Source: Nevskia ramosa DSM 11499 (GTDB taxonomy: Bacteria > Pseudomonadota > Gammaproteobacteria > Nevskiales > Nevskiaceae). From it: 64,000 nt of DNA. Positions within the stretch are counted from its first letter, which is position 1, and every line of letters begins with the position of its first letter. Positions 35,602-44,211 of the stretch are shown in pieces. The stretch covers positions 868,001-932,000 of the forward strand of contig NZ_ATVI01000006.1 in assembly GCF_000420645.1 (NCBI RefSeq), read 5' to 3'. The position numbers and the translations under genes are program-made. The notes beneath the pieces are model-generated. The model was not told where the DNA came from. It did no database searches and worked only from the letters and a program-made list of their open reading frames with translations.

Positions 35602-37191
35602 ATGCTTGACCAAGACCTGAAGGAACAATTGAAGGGCTACCTCGAGCGCCTCACCCGCCCGCTCGAGATCGTTGCCAATACCGATGGCTCGGAGGGCTCG
35701 CGCGACATGCTCGCGTTGCTCGCCGACATCACCGACGTGTCGAACCAGATCACCGTCCGCGAAACCCAGGACGCCGCGATCCGCGCGCCTTCGTTCGCGA
35801 TCGGCAGCCCCGGCGAGCAGATTTCCCTGCGCTTCGCCGGCCTGCCGCTCGGCCATGAGTTCACCTCGCTGGTGCTGGCGCTGCTGCAGGCCGGCGGCTA
35901 CCCGCCAAAGGTCAGTGCCGACACCATCGACGCGATCAAGTCGCTCCGCGGTTCGGATGGCGGGCCGCTGAAGTTCGAGAGCTTCTTCTCGCTGTCCTGC
36001 CAGAACTGCCCGGACGTCGTCCAGGCGCTGAACCTGATGGCGGTGCTGAACCCGAACATCGAGCATGTCGCGATCGAAGGCAGTGCCTTCCAGGCCGAAG
36101 TCGATGCACGCCAGGTGATGTCGGTGCCCTGCATCTTCCTCAATGGCGAAGTGTTCGCTGCGGGCCGCATGGGCGTCGATGAAATCCTCGCCAAGCTCGA
36201 TACCGGCGCGGCTGCTCGCGAAGCCGAGAAGCTGAAAGAGAAGGCGCCTTATGACGTGCTGATCGTCGGCGGCGGCCCGGCCGGCGCGGCGGCGGCGATC
36301 TATGCGGCGCGCAAGGGCATTCGTACCGGTGTTGTCGCCGAGCGTTTCGGTGGCCAGGTGGTCGACACCATGGGCATCGAAAACCTGATCTCGATCCCGG
36401 AAACCGAAGGTCCGAAGCTGGTCGCGGCGATGGAGAATCATGTCGGCCACTACGAAGTCGACATCATGAAGCTGCAGCGCGCCGACCAGCTCACGAGTGA
36501 TGGCGACATGGTCAACGTCGTGCTGGCCAGCGGTGCCACCTTGAAGTCCAAGACCGTGATCCTCGCCACCGGCGCGCGCTGGCGGCAGATGAACGTGCCC
36601 GGCGAAGACCAGTATCGCAACAAGGGCGTGGCCTATTGCCCGCATTGCGACGGGCCGCTGTTCAAGGGCAAGCGGGTGGCGGTGATCGGCGGCGGCAACT
36701 CCGGCGTCGAAGCGGCGATCGATCTCGCCGGCATCGTCAGCCACGTCACCCTGATCGAGTTCGATGGCCAATTGCGGGCCGACGCGGTGCTGCAGCGCAA
36801 GCTCAACAGCCTGACGAACGTCCGCGTGATCACCTCGGCGCAGACCACCGAAGTGCTTGGCGACGGAGCCAAGGTCAACGGATTGAACTACAAGGATCGC
36901 GGTACCGGCGACATCCACACGGTCGAACTGGAAGGCGTCTTCGTGCAGATCGGCCTGCTGCCGAACAGCGACTTCCTGAAGGGCTCGGTGGACTTGAGCC
37001 CGCGCGGTGAAGTGATCGTCGACGCGCGCGGTGCAACGTCGATGGCGGGCGTGTTCGCCGCTGGCGACGTCACCACCACGCCGTACAAGCAGATCATCAT
37101 CGCGATGGGCGAAGGCTCGAAAGCGGCGCTGAGCGCCTTCGATCACCTGATCCGCATGGCGGTGCCGGAAGCAGCGCGCAAGGCCGCGTAA
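35602..37191 (+). CDS. ahpF: Alkyl hydroperoxide reductase subunit F
   Basis: A 529-residue flavoprotein that passes electrons from NADH to AhpC. The N-terminal double-thioredoxin-like domain has the CxxC '[10 protein letters not shown]'. The thioredoxin-reductase-like part has FAD site '[17 protein letters not shown]', redox pair '[10 protein letters not shown]', NADH site '[15 protein letters not shown]' and the terminal '[16 protein letters not shown]'. I chose ATG 35602, preceded by ACGGAG; the open frame further upstream runs through the terminator and is not coding. Confidence 0.96.
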   Translation: MLDQDLKEQLKGYLERLTRPLEIVANTDGSEGSRDMLALLADITDVSNQITVRETQDAAIRAPSFAIGSPGEQISLRFAGLPLGHEFTSLVLALLQAGGYPPKVSADTIDAIKSLRGSDGGPLKFESFFSLSCQNCPDVVQALNLMAVLNPNIEHVAIEGSAFQAEVDARQVMSVPCIFLNGEVFAAGRMGVDEILAKLDTGAAAREAEKLKEKAPYDVLIVGGGPAGAAAAIYAARKGIRTGVVAERFGGQVVDTMGIENLISIPETEGPKLVAAMENHVGHYEVDIMKLQRADQLTSDGDMVNVVLASGATLKSKTVILATGARWRQMNVPGEDQYRNKGVAYCPHCDGPLFKGKRVAVIGGGNSGVEAAIDLAGIVSHVTLIEFDGQLRADAVLQRKLNSLTNVRVITSAQTTEVLGDGAKVNGLNYKDRGTGDIHTVELEGVFVQIGLLPNSDFLKGSVDLSPRGEVIVDARGATSMAGVFAAGDVTTTPYKQIIIAMGEGSKAALSAFDHLIRMAVPEAARKAA

Positions 37192-37204
37192 GCCGGGCGA
37201 TGGA

Positions 37205-37239
37205 CAAAAAATGCCGGTCTTCGCGCGCGGCATTTTTTT
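37205..37239 (+). terminator. Rho-independent terminator after ahpF
   Basis: AAAAAATGCCG and CGGCATTTTTT form a perfect stem around a GTCTTCGCGCG-type loop, ending in a T-run. It lies just after ahpF, and its symmetry lets it also serve transcription arriving from the minus strand. Confidence 0.85.
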
Positions 37240-37288
37240 GTGTGTCACACCGTTTGGCGGCCCTTGCCCGCAGCGCCGCGAGTTCGCT

Positions 37289-37708
37289 TTAACTCAGCCG
37301 CGTTGAAGTCCGATCCCGCAGCCACATGCCGGCGATCATCGTCACCACGAACAGCAGCACTTGTGGCGAGCCGGAAGCGAGATTGGCGATCGCCGGGCCC
37401 GGGCACAGGCCGGAGATGCCCCAGCCGATGCCGAACAGCACCGCACCGATCAGCAGCGGACGGTCGATGTCGCGTTTGGTCGGCAGCTGAAAGCGCTCGG
37501 CGAACAGCGGCCGCTGACTGCGGCGCACCCACCAGAACACCGGAAAGGTGATCAGCAGCGCCGAGCCCATCACGAAACCAAGCGATGGATCCCATTGGCC
37601 GGCGACATCGAGAAACGACGCGACCTTGGCCGGGTCGGTCATGCCGCCCAAGGCCAGGCCGGCGCCGAACAGCAGGCCCGAGAGCAGAGCGATCAGCGCG
37701 GTTTTCAT
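37289..37708 (-). CDS. YeeE/YedE-family half-transporter (C-terminal type)
   Basis: A 139-residue membrane protein with four predicted helices. 'GLALGGMTDPAKVASFLDV' and 'GIGWGISGLCPGPAIANL' are the standard blocks of the second half of split YeeE/YedE sulfur-compound transporters (DUF6691). It overlaps its partner half by four bases. The pair is likely a thiosulfate or related sulfur-species channel, inferred from family and the sulfide genes upstream. Confidence 0.88.
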   Translation of the reverse strand: MKTALIALLSGLLFGAGLALGGMTDPAKVASFLDVAGQWDPSLGFVMGSALLITFPVFWWVRRSQRPLFAERFQLPTKRDIDRPLLIGAVLFGIGWGISGLCPGPAIANLASGSPQVLLFVVTMIAGMWLRDRTSTRLS

Positions 37709-38151
37709 GCCGGGCCTCCGATCAGATGGCGGATCAGATAGACGGTGAGCACGCCGAAGGCCATGAAGGTGATCGTCGCCAGGATCGAACGCATCGACAG
37801 GCGCGCAATGCCGCAGACGCCATGTCCCGAGGTGCAGCCCGAACTCATGCGGGTGCCGTAGCCGACGATCAGGCCGGCCGCGGCCATGCCGAGCCAGCCG
37901 GTCTGCAGTTGCGGCACCGGCAGCGAGGTCGCGAACGCGGTCAGCGCCGCAGCACCGATGACCATGCCGCCGAGGAACATCGTCCGCCAGCGGCGTTCGC
38001 CGGTGCTGCGATCGAGCACCAGGCCGCCGAGCACGCCGCTGACACCCGCGATGCGGCCGTTGAAGATGATCATCAGGCCAGCCGCGGAACCGATCAGCAG
38101 GCCACCGCCGATGGCGCGCAGCCAGGCATCGGTATCAACAAGCACATTCAT
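37705..38151 (-). CDS. YeeE/YedE-family half-transporter (N-terminal type)
   Basis: A 148-residue membrane protein with the signature '[23 protein letters not shown]', whose cysteines line the sulfur-substrate path in this family. It should form the transporter with the 139-residue half encoded immediately downstream. Its ATG overlaps the SulP stop (ATGA), and it overlaps its partner in the same way, so SulP and both halves are one translationally coupled unit. Confidence 0.9.
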   Translation of the reverse strand: MNVLVDTDAWLRAIGGGLLIGSAAGLMIIFNGRIAGVSGVLGGLVLDRSTGERRWRTMFLGGMVIGAAALTAFATSLPVPQLQTGWLGMAAAGLIVGYGTRMSSGCTSGHGVCGIARLSMRSILATITFMAFGVLTVYLIRHLIGGPA

Positions 38152-39920
38152 CGAATCAGCTCCGGAACGAGTTGGGAAAGAATAGGGTTTTCGATGGCCT
38201 GCGCGGCATCGTGGGCTGACAGATGCACGCGTTCTGTGCCGAGCTGCGCGAGCAGATCGGTGCCGGTGAGGCGATCCATCACCGGGCCCTTGACCTCGGC
38301 GAGATGCAGCCGGCCGCCAGCCTGCTTCAGTGCCTGTTCCAGCGTCTCCAGCACTTCCAGCCCGCTGGTATCGACATAGGCAACGCCCGACATGATCAGC
38401 ACCACGTCGTGCGGCCGATCGGCCTCGACGATGTGCGCCTGCAGCTCGGATTCCACTCTGGGGGCGTTGGCGAAATACAGGGTTTCGTCGATCCGCAGCA
38501 TCACCACGCCGGGCCAGGTGCGCACTTCATGGCGGCGTACGTTGCGGAAGTGCTCGGTGGTGCCGAGCTGGCCGACCACCGCGATGTGCGGCCGGCTGGT
38601 GCGATACAGGAACAGCAGCAGCGACAGACCGGCGCCGATCATCAGGCCGGTCTCCACGCCGGCCAGCAGCACGCCGGCAATGGTCGCCGCCTGGGCCGCG
38701 CCATCGCCGCGGTCATAACGCCAGGTGTGGCGCAGATGCTTGAAGTCGACCAGCTGCCAGACGGCGACGACGATGATGGCGGCGAGCACTGATTTCGGCA
38801 GGCTGGCCAGCAGGCCAGTGAACAGCGCGGCGGCCAGCGCCACCCACAGCGCGGTGATGACGGCGGCGAGCTGGGTGCGCGCGCCGGCATCGAAGTTGAC
38901 CATGGAGCGCGCGAAGCCACCGGCCACCGGCATCGCGCCGGCGCAGGCGGCGATCAGATTGGTGGCGCCGAGCGCCATCAGTTCTTGGTCCGGGTCGATC
39001 TTCTCGTTGCGCCGGAACGCCAGCGCCTTGGCCACCGAGATGCTTTCGACGTAGCCGATCACCGCGATCATCGCCGCTGGCGCCAGCAGCACCCGCCAGC
39101 CGTCCTGCGTCAGGAAATCCAGCGACAGCGCCGGAATGCCTTGCGGGATATTGCCGACCACGGCGACGCCCCAGCGCCCGTGGGCATCGAAGGCGGCGGC
39201 GATCAAGGTGGCGGCAATCACCAGCAGCAGCGGCGCGGTGCGGCCGATGATCACCGCGTGCTCGCGCTGGATACCCACCTTGCTCAGCGCGCCGACCAGC
39301 GGCCCGCGCGCAGCGAGCAGCAGCACGATGGCGCCGAGCCCGAAGGCCAGGGTTTCGCCATCGAGTGCGCCGCGCTGCTTGAACAGCGCCATCAGGATGC
39401 CGTCGAGATGCACGTCGCGCGGCACCGGGATGCCGCTCAGGCCGGACAGCTGGGTGCCAATGATGAACAGCGCCGCACCAGTGGTGAAGCCGGCCAGCAC
39501 CGGATGGCTGATGAAATGGGTCAGCCAACCCAGACGGAGTGCGGCCATCGCCAGCAGGATCGCGCCGGACAGTGCCGACAGGATCAGGGCGCCGCTCAAG
39601 TACTTCGTCGGATCGCCGCCGGCATAGGGCGTCAGCGCCGCCGCGACCATCACTGCCGCGACCGCGACCGGGCCCACCGCGAGCGTGCGGCTGGAGCCGA
39701 GCAACGCGTAGACCAGCACCGGCAGCACGCTCGCGTACAGGCCGACTTCCGGCGGCAGGCCGGCCAGCAGGGCATAGGCCAGCGCCTGAGGAATCAGCAG
39801 GATCGCGGTAATGGTGCCGGCGATGCCGTCCTGGGTGAACTGTGCGCGGTCACCGCTGCGCAGGTCATCGAGTAGCGGCAGCAGTCCTCGCCCTGGCTTG
39901 CGCCGCGTCGTGGTGCTCAC
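38148..39920 (-). CDS. SulP-family anion transporter with STAS domain
   Basis: A 590-residue inner-membrane protein with about 12-14 helices. 'GIAGTITAILLIPQALAYALLAGLPPEVGLYASVLPVLVYALLGSS' is the SulP signature region. The C-terminal STAS domain (about 455-570) has 'MSGVAYVDTSGLEVLETL'. Sulfate or sulfite export/import is suggested by its neighbours: persulfide dioxygenase upstream and YeeE/YedE halves downstream. The start is GTG 39920, four bases after the dioxygenase stop. Confidence 0.9.
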   Translation of the reverse strand: MSTTTRRKPGRGLLPLLDDLRSGDRAQFTQDGIAGTITAILLIPQALAYALLAGLPPEVGLYASVLPVLVYALLGSSRTLAVGPVAVAAVMVAAALTPYAGGDPTKYLSGALILSALSGAILLAMAALRLGWLTHFISHPVLAGFTTGAALFIIGTQLSGLSGIPVPRDVHLDGILMALFKQRGALDGETLAFGLGAIVLLLAARGPLVGALSKVGIQREHAVIIGRTAPLLLVIAATLIAAAFDAHGRWGVAVVGNIPQGIPALSLDFLTQDGWRVLLAPAAMIAVIGYVESISVAKALAFRRNEKIDPDQELMALGATNLIAACAGAMPVAGGFARSMVNFDAGARTQLAAVITALWVALAAALFTGLLASLPKSVLAAIIVVAVWQLVDFKHLRHTWRYDRGDGAAQAATIAGVLLAGVETGLMIGAGLSLLLFLYRTSRPHIAVVGQLGTTEHFRNVRRHEVRTWPGVVMLRIDETLYFANAPRVESELQAHIVEADRPHDVVLIMSGVAYVDTSGLEVLETLEQALKQAGGRLHLAEVKGPVMDRLTGTDLLAQLGTERVHLSAHDAAQAIENPILSQLVPELIR

Positions 39921-39924
39921 CGGC

Positions 39925-40620
39925 TCAAGCGTTTCCGCAGGCGAGATTGGCCGGCACGGCGATGTCCATCATCTTCGGGTTGGGCAGATTCAGGCCGTTC
40001 ATGATCACCACGTACTCGCCTTCTGTCTTGCCGGCCAGGCGCGGGTTGTGGCGCTTTTCCTCACCGATCGACGAAGCGTTCCAGCCCTTGTAGTCATGGG
40101 CCGGGTAGACGGTCACTTCGTCCGGCAGCCGGAACAGCTTGTTGACGATCGAATCCCAGCTCTTGTGCGGGTTGCCGCCCTGGAAATCGGTGCGGCCGCT
40201 GCCGCGGATCAGCAGCACATCGCCGGTGAACACGGCGCGCGGCTTGGCGGGATCGAGCACGAAGCTGAATGACTCGTCGGTGTGGCCGGGCGTGTACAGC
40301 GCCTGCAGGCGAATGCCGTCGATGCGGATCGTCTCGCCTTCGCGAATCTGCTCGGATACGCAACTCGCCTTGGTGAATTCGCCCATGATGGTCACGCAGC
40401 CGGTGGCATCACGCAGATCGCCGAGCGCGGTAATGTGGTCGGCGTGGGTGTGGGTATCGATGGCGCGGATCAGCTTCAGGTCCAGGTCATTGAGGGCAGT
40501 GAGATAGTGCTGCGTCTGCTCCTTAACCGGATCGATGATCAGCGCTTCGCGACCCTGCCCGGAAGCCAGCAGATAGGTATAGGTGCTCGATACGGGATCG
40601 AAGAACTGGCGAAAAAGCAT
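39925..40620 (-). CDS. Persulfide dioxygenase (ETHE1-like MBL-fold enzyme)
   Basis: A 231-residue mononuclear iron enzyme that oxidises glutathione persulfide to sulfite. 'DTHTHADHITALGDL' supplies metal ligands, 'YTPGHTDESFSFVL' and 'VFTGDVLLIRGSGRTDFQGG' are ETHE1/Blh blocks, and 'VYPAHDYKG' holds the last ligand. It is the first gene of the minus-strand sulfur operon and divergent from the SQR gene, a combination typical of sulfide oxidation (SQR makes persulfide, this enzyme consumes it). Confidence 0.93.
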   Translation of the reverse strand: MLFRQFFDPVSSTYTYLLASGQGREALIIDPVKEQTQHYLTALNDLDLKLIRAIDTHTHADHITALGDLRDATGCVTIMGEFTKASCVSEQIREGETIRIDGIRLQALYTPGHTDESFSFVLDPAKPRAVFTGDVLLIRGSGRTDFQGGNPHKSWDSIVNKLFRLPDEVTVYPAHDYKGWNASSIGEEKRHNPRLAGKTEGEYVVIMNGLNLPNPKMMDIAVPANLACGNA

Positions 40621-40729
40621 GATGATCTCGGGCTATTTATTTAGATGTATAAGTTATAACGTTATTCCATAAGCTGATTATAGGATTGGGCTCTTGTTTC
40701 TCTCAAGCCCGTTCCGGGCGGAGCCGTTC
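40621..40729. promoter_or_regulatory. AT-rich divergent promoter region of the sulfide genes
   Basis: A 109-base gap between the divergent dioxygenase and SQR starts, strikingly AT-rich at 40635-40685. It contains the perfect palindrome ATAACGTTAT at 40656-40665 and nearby TATAA-like blocks usable as -10 elements. A persulfide-sensing ArsR-type repressor (BigR/SqrR class) would be the expected regulator, but none is encoded in the window. Confidence 0.5.
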
Positions 40730-41983
40730 ATGACGCAAACCTCCAACAGCGGCACCGTACTGATCGTCGGCGGCGGTGCCGCCGGCATCACCGTTGCGGC
40801 GATGCTGCGCAAGGCGCGTCCGGCCTTGAAAGTGACGATCGTCGAGCCCTCCGAACATCACTACTACCAGCCAGCCTGGACGCTCGTCGGCGGCGGCGCC
40901 TACGACATCGACAAGACCCGCCGGCTGACGGCCGAGCTGATTCCGTCCGGCGTCGAATGGGTCCGCGCCCGCGCCGCCGGCTTCGATCCGGCCGCCAGCG
41001 AAGTATCGCTCGACGATGGTCGCAAGCTTGGCTACGACCATCTGGTCGTCGCCGCCGGCCTGCAGCTCGACTGGCAGAAGATCGATGGTCTGAACGTCAC
41101 CTTGGGACAGAACGGCGTCTCGAGCAATTACCGTTTCGATCTGGCGACCTACACCTGGCAAAGCATCCAGGCGGTGCGTGGCGGCGCGGCGCTGTTCACC
41201 CAGCCGGCGATGCCGATCAAATGCGCCGGCGCGCCGCAGAAAGCGATGTATCTGGCGGCCGATCACTTCCGCCGCAACAGTCTGAAGGTCGACGTCAGCT
41301 TCCACACGCCGGGGCCGTCGATGTTCGGCGTGCCGTTCTACGCCAAGGCGCTCAGCGAGGTGGTCGCCCAGTACGGCATCACGCCGCGCTACAACCATAA
41401 TTTGGTCGCCGTCGATGGTCCGGGCAAGCGCGCCGTGTTCGAGACCGGCCCGGCCGAGGCGCGCACGAAGGTCGAGTTCGGTTTCGATTTCCTGCACGTG
41501 GTGCCGCCTCAGTCCGCACCCGACTTCATCAAGAGCAGCCCGCTCGCCGATGCCTCTGGCTGGGTGGCGGTCGACAAGCAGACCTTGCGGCACACGCAGC
41601 ATGCCAACGTCTGGGGCCTCGGCGATTGCACGACCACGCCGAACTCGAAGACTGCCGCCGCCGTCCGCGCCCAGGCGCCGGTGCTGGTTGCCAATCTGCT
41701 GCGTGCGCTCGGCGGTGCTGGCGAAGAAGCGCGTTACGACGGTTATGCGTCCTGCCCGCTGACCACCTCGCGCGGCAAGATCATGCTCGCCGAGTTCGTC
41801 TACGACGGCGTGGTCACGCCGAGCTTCGCTGGCGATCCGCGCATTCCGCGCCGCCGCTACTGGTGGCTGAAGAAACACTATCTGCCCTATCTGTACTGGG
41901 AGCAGATGCTGCGCGGCACGCCGGGGCCGGACTGGCACCGCAAGCGCGATTACCCGGAAGCAGTCCCGGCGCTCGTTCCCTAG
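40730..41983 (+). CDS. Sulfide:quinone oxidoreductase-like flavoprotein
   Basis: A 417-residue FAD enzyme expected at the inner-membrane face, oxidising sulfide and reducing quinone. The FAD motif is 'LIVGGGAAGITVAAML', with 'SEHHYYQPAWTLVGGGAY' and 'VWGLGDCTTTPNSKTAAAVRAQAPV'. Candidate redox cysteines lie in 'PIKCAGAPQKAM' and 'YASCPLTTSRGKIMLAEF'. These features fit the type II (SQRDL-like) branch. I chose ATG 40730 behind GGCGGAG. It overlaps the convergent AraC gene by four bases. Confidence 0.9.
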   Translation: MTQTSNSGTVLIVGGGAAGITVAAMLRKARPALKVTIVEPSEHHYYQPAWTLVGGGAYDIDKTRRLTAELIPSGVEWVRARAAGFDPAASEVSLDDGRKLGYDHLVVAAGLQLDWQKIDGLNVTLGQNGVSSNYRFDLATYTWQSIQAVRGGAALFTQPAMPIKCAGAPQKAMYLAADHFRRNSLKVDVSFHTPGPSMFGVPFYAKALSEVVAQYGITPRYNHNLVAVDGPGKRAVFETGPAEARTKVEFGFDFLHVVPPQSAPDFIKSSPLADASGWVAVDKQTLRHTQHANVWGLGDCTTTPNSKTAAAVRAQAPVLVANLLRALGGAGEEARYDGYASCPLTTSRGKIMLAEFVYDGVVTPSFAGDPRIPRRRYWWLKKHYLPYLYWEQMLRGTPGPDWHRKRDYPEAVPALVP

Positions 41984-42996
41984 CCGTTCGAATCCCGTTG
42001 CTGCCGGCGCCACTGGCCCGGCGCTAGGCCCGTCCAGCGCTGGAACGCTCGCGTGAACGCGGCCTGATCGGTGTAGCCGAGCAGCTGCGCAACTTCAGCC
42101 AGCTTCAGTCGCGGATCGCCGAGCCAGGCTTCAGCGAGGCCACGCCGGGTGTCATCGAGCGCGGTCTGGAAACCGGTGCCGGCGGCATCGAGCCGGCGCT
42201 GCAGAGTGCGTGACGAGCAATGCAGCCGCCGCGCGCAGGCGGCGAGGCTGGCATCGCCCTCGCGCAGTGCGGCGGCAATCGTTTCCCGCAGGCGGCGCTC
42301 GAAATCATCGACCGGCGGCAGTCGCGCCAGTAGCGTCCGCGCCTGGACATCGAGCATTGCGCGCAGGGCTTCGTCGGGTTGGCGCAACGGCGCAGCGAGC
42401 ATCGCGGCAGGCAGGCGGATGACGGTGGTCGGCGCGTTGAAGCGCACTTCGCAGCCGAAGAACGCCTGATACGGCGCGAGATCGGCCGGCACCGCATTGA
42501 TGAACGATACCGCCAGCGGCGCCGCCAGCGGCAGCGCAGTGATGTTGCGGGCGTAGGCAACCAGGGCGGCGATCGCGCATTCGTCGACCAACTGGCCTGG
42601 TCGGCCACGCGCCTCGCCCCATTCCAGGGTCACGCCTTCGGCATCGAGCCGCACCGTGCCCGGATTGACGTCGTAGACCAGACGTTCGTACTCGGCGACT
42701 CTGCTCAGCGCTTCGGCCAGGGTTGCGCAGCACAAGGTCAGATAGCCGAGCAGGCCGAAATGCGCGGGCTGGATGTGCGCACCCACGGCCAGCCCTAGCG
42801 CCGGTTCACCCAGCGCGGCATCGGCTTTTTCCAGCAATGCCGCCCAATGCGTGACCGGCACCCGGAGCAGCCCACCGGCATCAGCTGCTGGCGCAGATTC
42901 GCCGAGCACGGCCACGGCATCACGACCGCGCGCCGCCAAGTACTCGTGCAGCAGACGCACGTAAGTCGCGGACACATGGCCATGCAGGGTCGTCAT
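41980..42996 (-). CDS. AraC-family transcriptional regulator
   Basis: A 338-residue regulator. The N-terminal roughly 200 residues resemble the AraC_N domain of OruR/ArgR-like regulators ('LGLAVGAHIQPAHFGLLGYLTLCCATLAEAL'). The C-terminal pair of HTH motifs ends 'LAEVAQLLGYTDQAAFTRAFQRWTGLAPGQWRR'. I chose ATG 42996; the frame stays open upstream but only as antisense of the neighbouring gene. It is divergent from the desaturase-like gene across 112 bases and probably regulates it. The ligand is unknown. Confidence 0.87.
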   Translation of the reverse strand: MTTLHGHVSATYVRLLHEYLAARGRDAVAVLGESAPAADAGGLLRVPVTHWAALLEKADAALGEPALGLAVGAHIQPAHFGLLGYLTLCCATLAEALSRVAEYERLVYDVNPGTVRLDAEGVTLEWGEARGRPGQLVDECAIAALVAYARNITALPLAAPLAVSFINAVPADLAPYQAFFGCEVRFNAPTTVIRLPAAMLAAPLRQPDEALRAMLDVQARTLLARLPPVDDFERRLRETIAAALREGDASLAACARRLHCSSRTLQRRLDAAGTGFQTALDDTRRGLAEAWLGDPRLKLAEVAQLLGYTDQAAFTRAFQRWTGLAPGQWRRQQRDSNG

Positions 42997-43108
42997 CGTC
43001 GCGCAGCCGCCTTGGCGTGAAAGATCAAAAGAATGGCGGCGAGCGGTCAATCGGCGCAAGCCGGACCAGCGGACAATCTGCTCAAACAAGACGCTGGAGG
43101 AGACCGCG

Positions 43109-43987
43109 ATGATGGACCTGATCAACTCGATGTTCGGCCCGCATATCGACTGGAAACAAGTGGTGCTGACGGCGATGACGCCGCTGTTCCTGATCGCCTT
43201 CGCGATCGAATGGCAGGTGATGCGCGGCCGTGGCCAGCGTGCGCCGTTCAACGGCAAGGAGATCGTTGCCAACCTGATGCTCGGCGGCGCGTACCAGATC
43301 TTCGAAGTGATCGCCCATGCGCTGATCACGGCAGCAGCAGTGGCCTGGTTCTGGCAGCACCGCCTGATCGACGAGCTGCCGGTCAACGGCTGGACGATCC
43401 TGCCGATCTTCTTCGCCGTCGAGCTCTGCTACTACGGCTTTCATCGCGGCAGCCATCGCATCCGCTGGTTCTGGTCGGCGCATGTCGTCCACCACACCGG
43501 CAAGGTCATGAACATGACCACGGCGATGCGCCAGAGCCTGCTTTATTCGATCACCGGCTGGTGGCTGTTCTTCATGCCGCTGGTGCTGCTCGGCGTGTCG
43601 CCGGCGGTGGTGTTCTTCCTGTACGGCGTGAACCTGAGCTACCAGTACTTCGTGCATACGGAAAGCGTCGGCAAGCTGCACCCCTGGATCGAGTACGTGT
43701 TCAACACGCCGTCGCATCATCGCGTGCATCACGGCCGCAACGCGCAGTACATCGACAGGAACTACGGTGGCGTGCTGATCCTGTTCGATCGCTGGTTCGG
43801 CAGCTTCGAACCGGAAGTCGAGAAGGTCGATTACGGCATCGCCGTGCGCCAGCCGGAAAGCCACAACCTGCTGGTCCTGAACTTTCACGAGTTCCGCGAC
43901 ATGTGGCGCGAGGTGATCAGGCCTGGCGCGGTGATCGAGCGGCTCAAGGTGCTGGTCAAGCCGCCGGAGTGGGTGCGGGGTAGCTAG
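43109..43987 (+). CDS. Sterol-desaturase / fatty-acid hydroxylase superfamily protein
   Basis: A 292-residue integral membrane di-iron enzyme with about four helices. The histidine clusters are 'HRGSHRIRWFWSAHVVHHT' (HxxxH and HxxHH) and 'HHRVHHGRN', which ligate iron in this superfamily. It hydroxylates or desaturates a lipid, but the substrate cannot be read. A strong GGAGGAG precedes the ATG pair at 43109. The divergent AraC regulator suggests inducible expression. Confidence 0.9.
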   Translation: MMDLINSMFGPHIDWKQVVLTAMTPLFLIAFAIEWQVMRGRGQRAPFNGKEIVANLMLGGAYQIFEVIAHALITAAAVAWFWQHRLIDELPVNGWTILPIFFAVELCYYGFHRGSHRIRWFWSAHVVHHTGKVMNMTTAMRQSLLYSITGWWLFFMPLVLLGVSPAVVFFLYGVNLSYQYFVHTESVGKLHPWIEYVFNTPSHHRVHHGRNAQYIDRNYGGVLILFDRWFGSFEPEVEKVDYGIAVRQPESHNLLVLNFHEFRDMWREVIRPGAVIERLKVLVKPPEWVRGS

Positions 43988-44069
43988 CGCGCACCTGTAC
44001 ACGTGATCTGAAGGAGGGCCTTCGGCCCGTTCCGATGAAACTCCAACCCGTATCAGACAGGTTCAGAGA

Positions 44070-44087
44070 GTGTCATCAAACTGTATT
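44070..44087 (+). promoter_or_regulatory. Pho-box-like site upstream of the O/P-type porin
   Basis: GTGTCAT-CAAA-CTGTATT resembles the PhoB box (two CTGTCAT repeats separated by four AT-rich bases), matching 6 of 7 and 5 of 7 bases with the exact spacing. It lies 125 bases upstream of the porin start. The 224-base gap also holds a small GGGCC/GGCCC hairpin at 44016-44028 that may end the upstream gene. Confidence 0.5.
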
Positions 44088-44211
44088 TATCGGCCAATAA
44101 AATCTTAGGGTTTTCATTGCCGATCGGCTGTTCTGTCTGAGCAGAGCTGTCAATTCGGAGAATATCAGCAAAACATTCACATTAAATATACTTTCCGATT
44201 GTTACAAGACC

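Noticed and set aside
35563-37248. 561-codon minus-strand open frame
   Set aside because: Antisense to ahpF and extends into its terminator; no domain.
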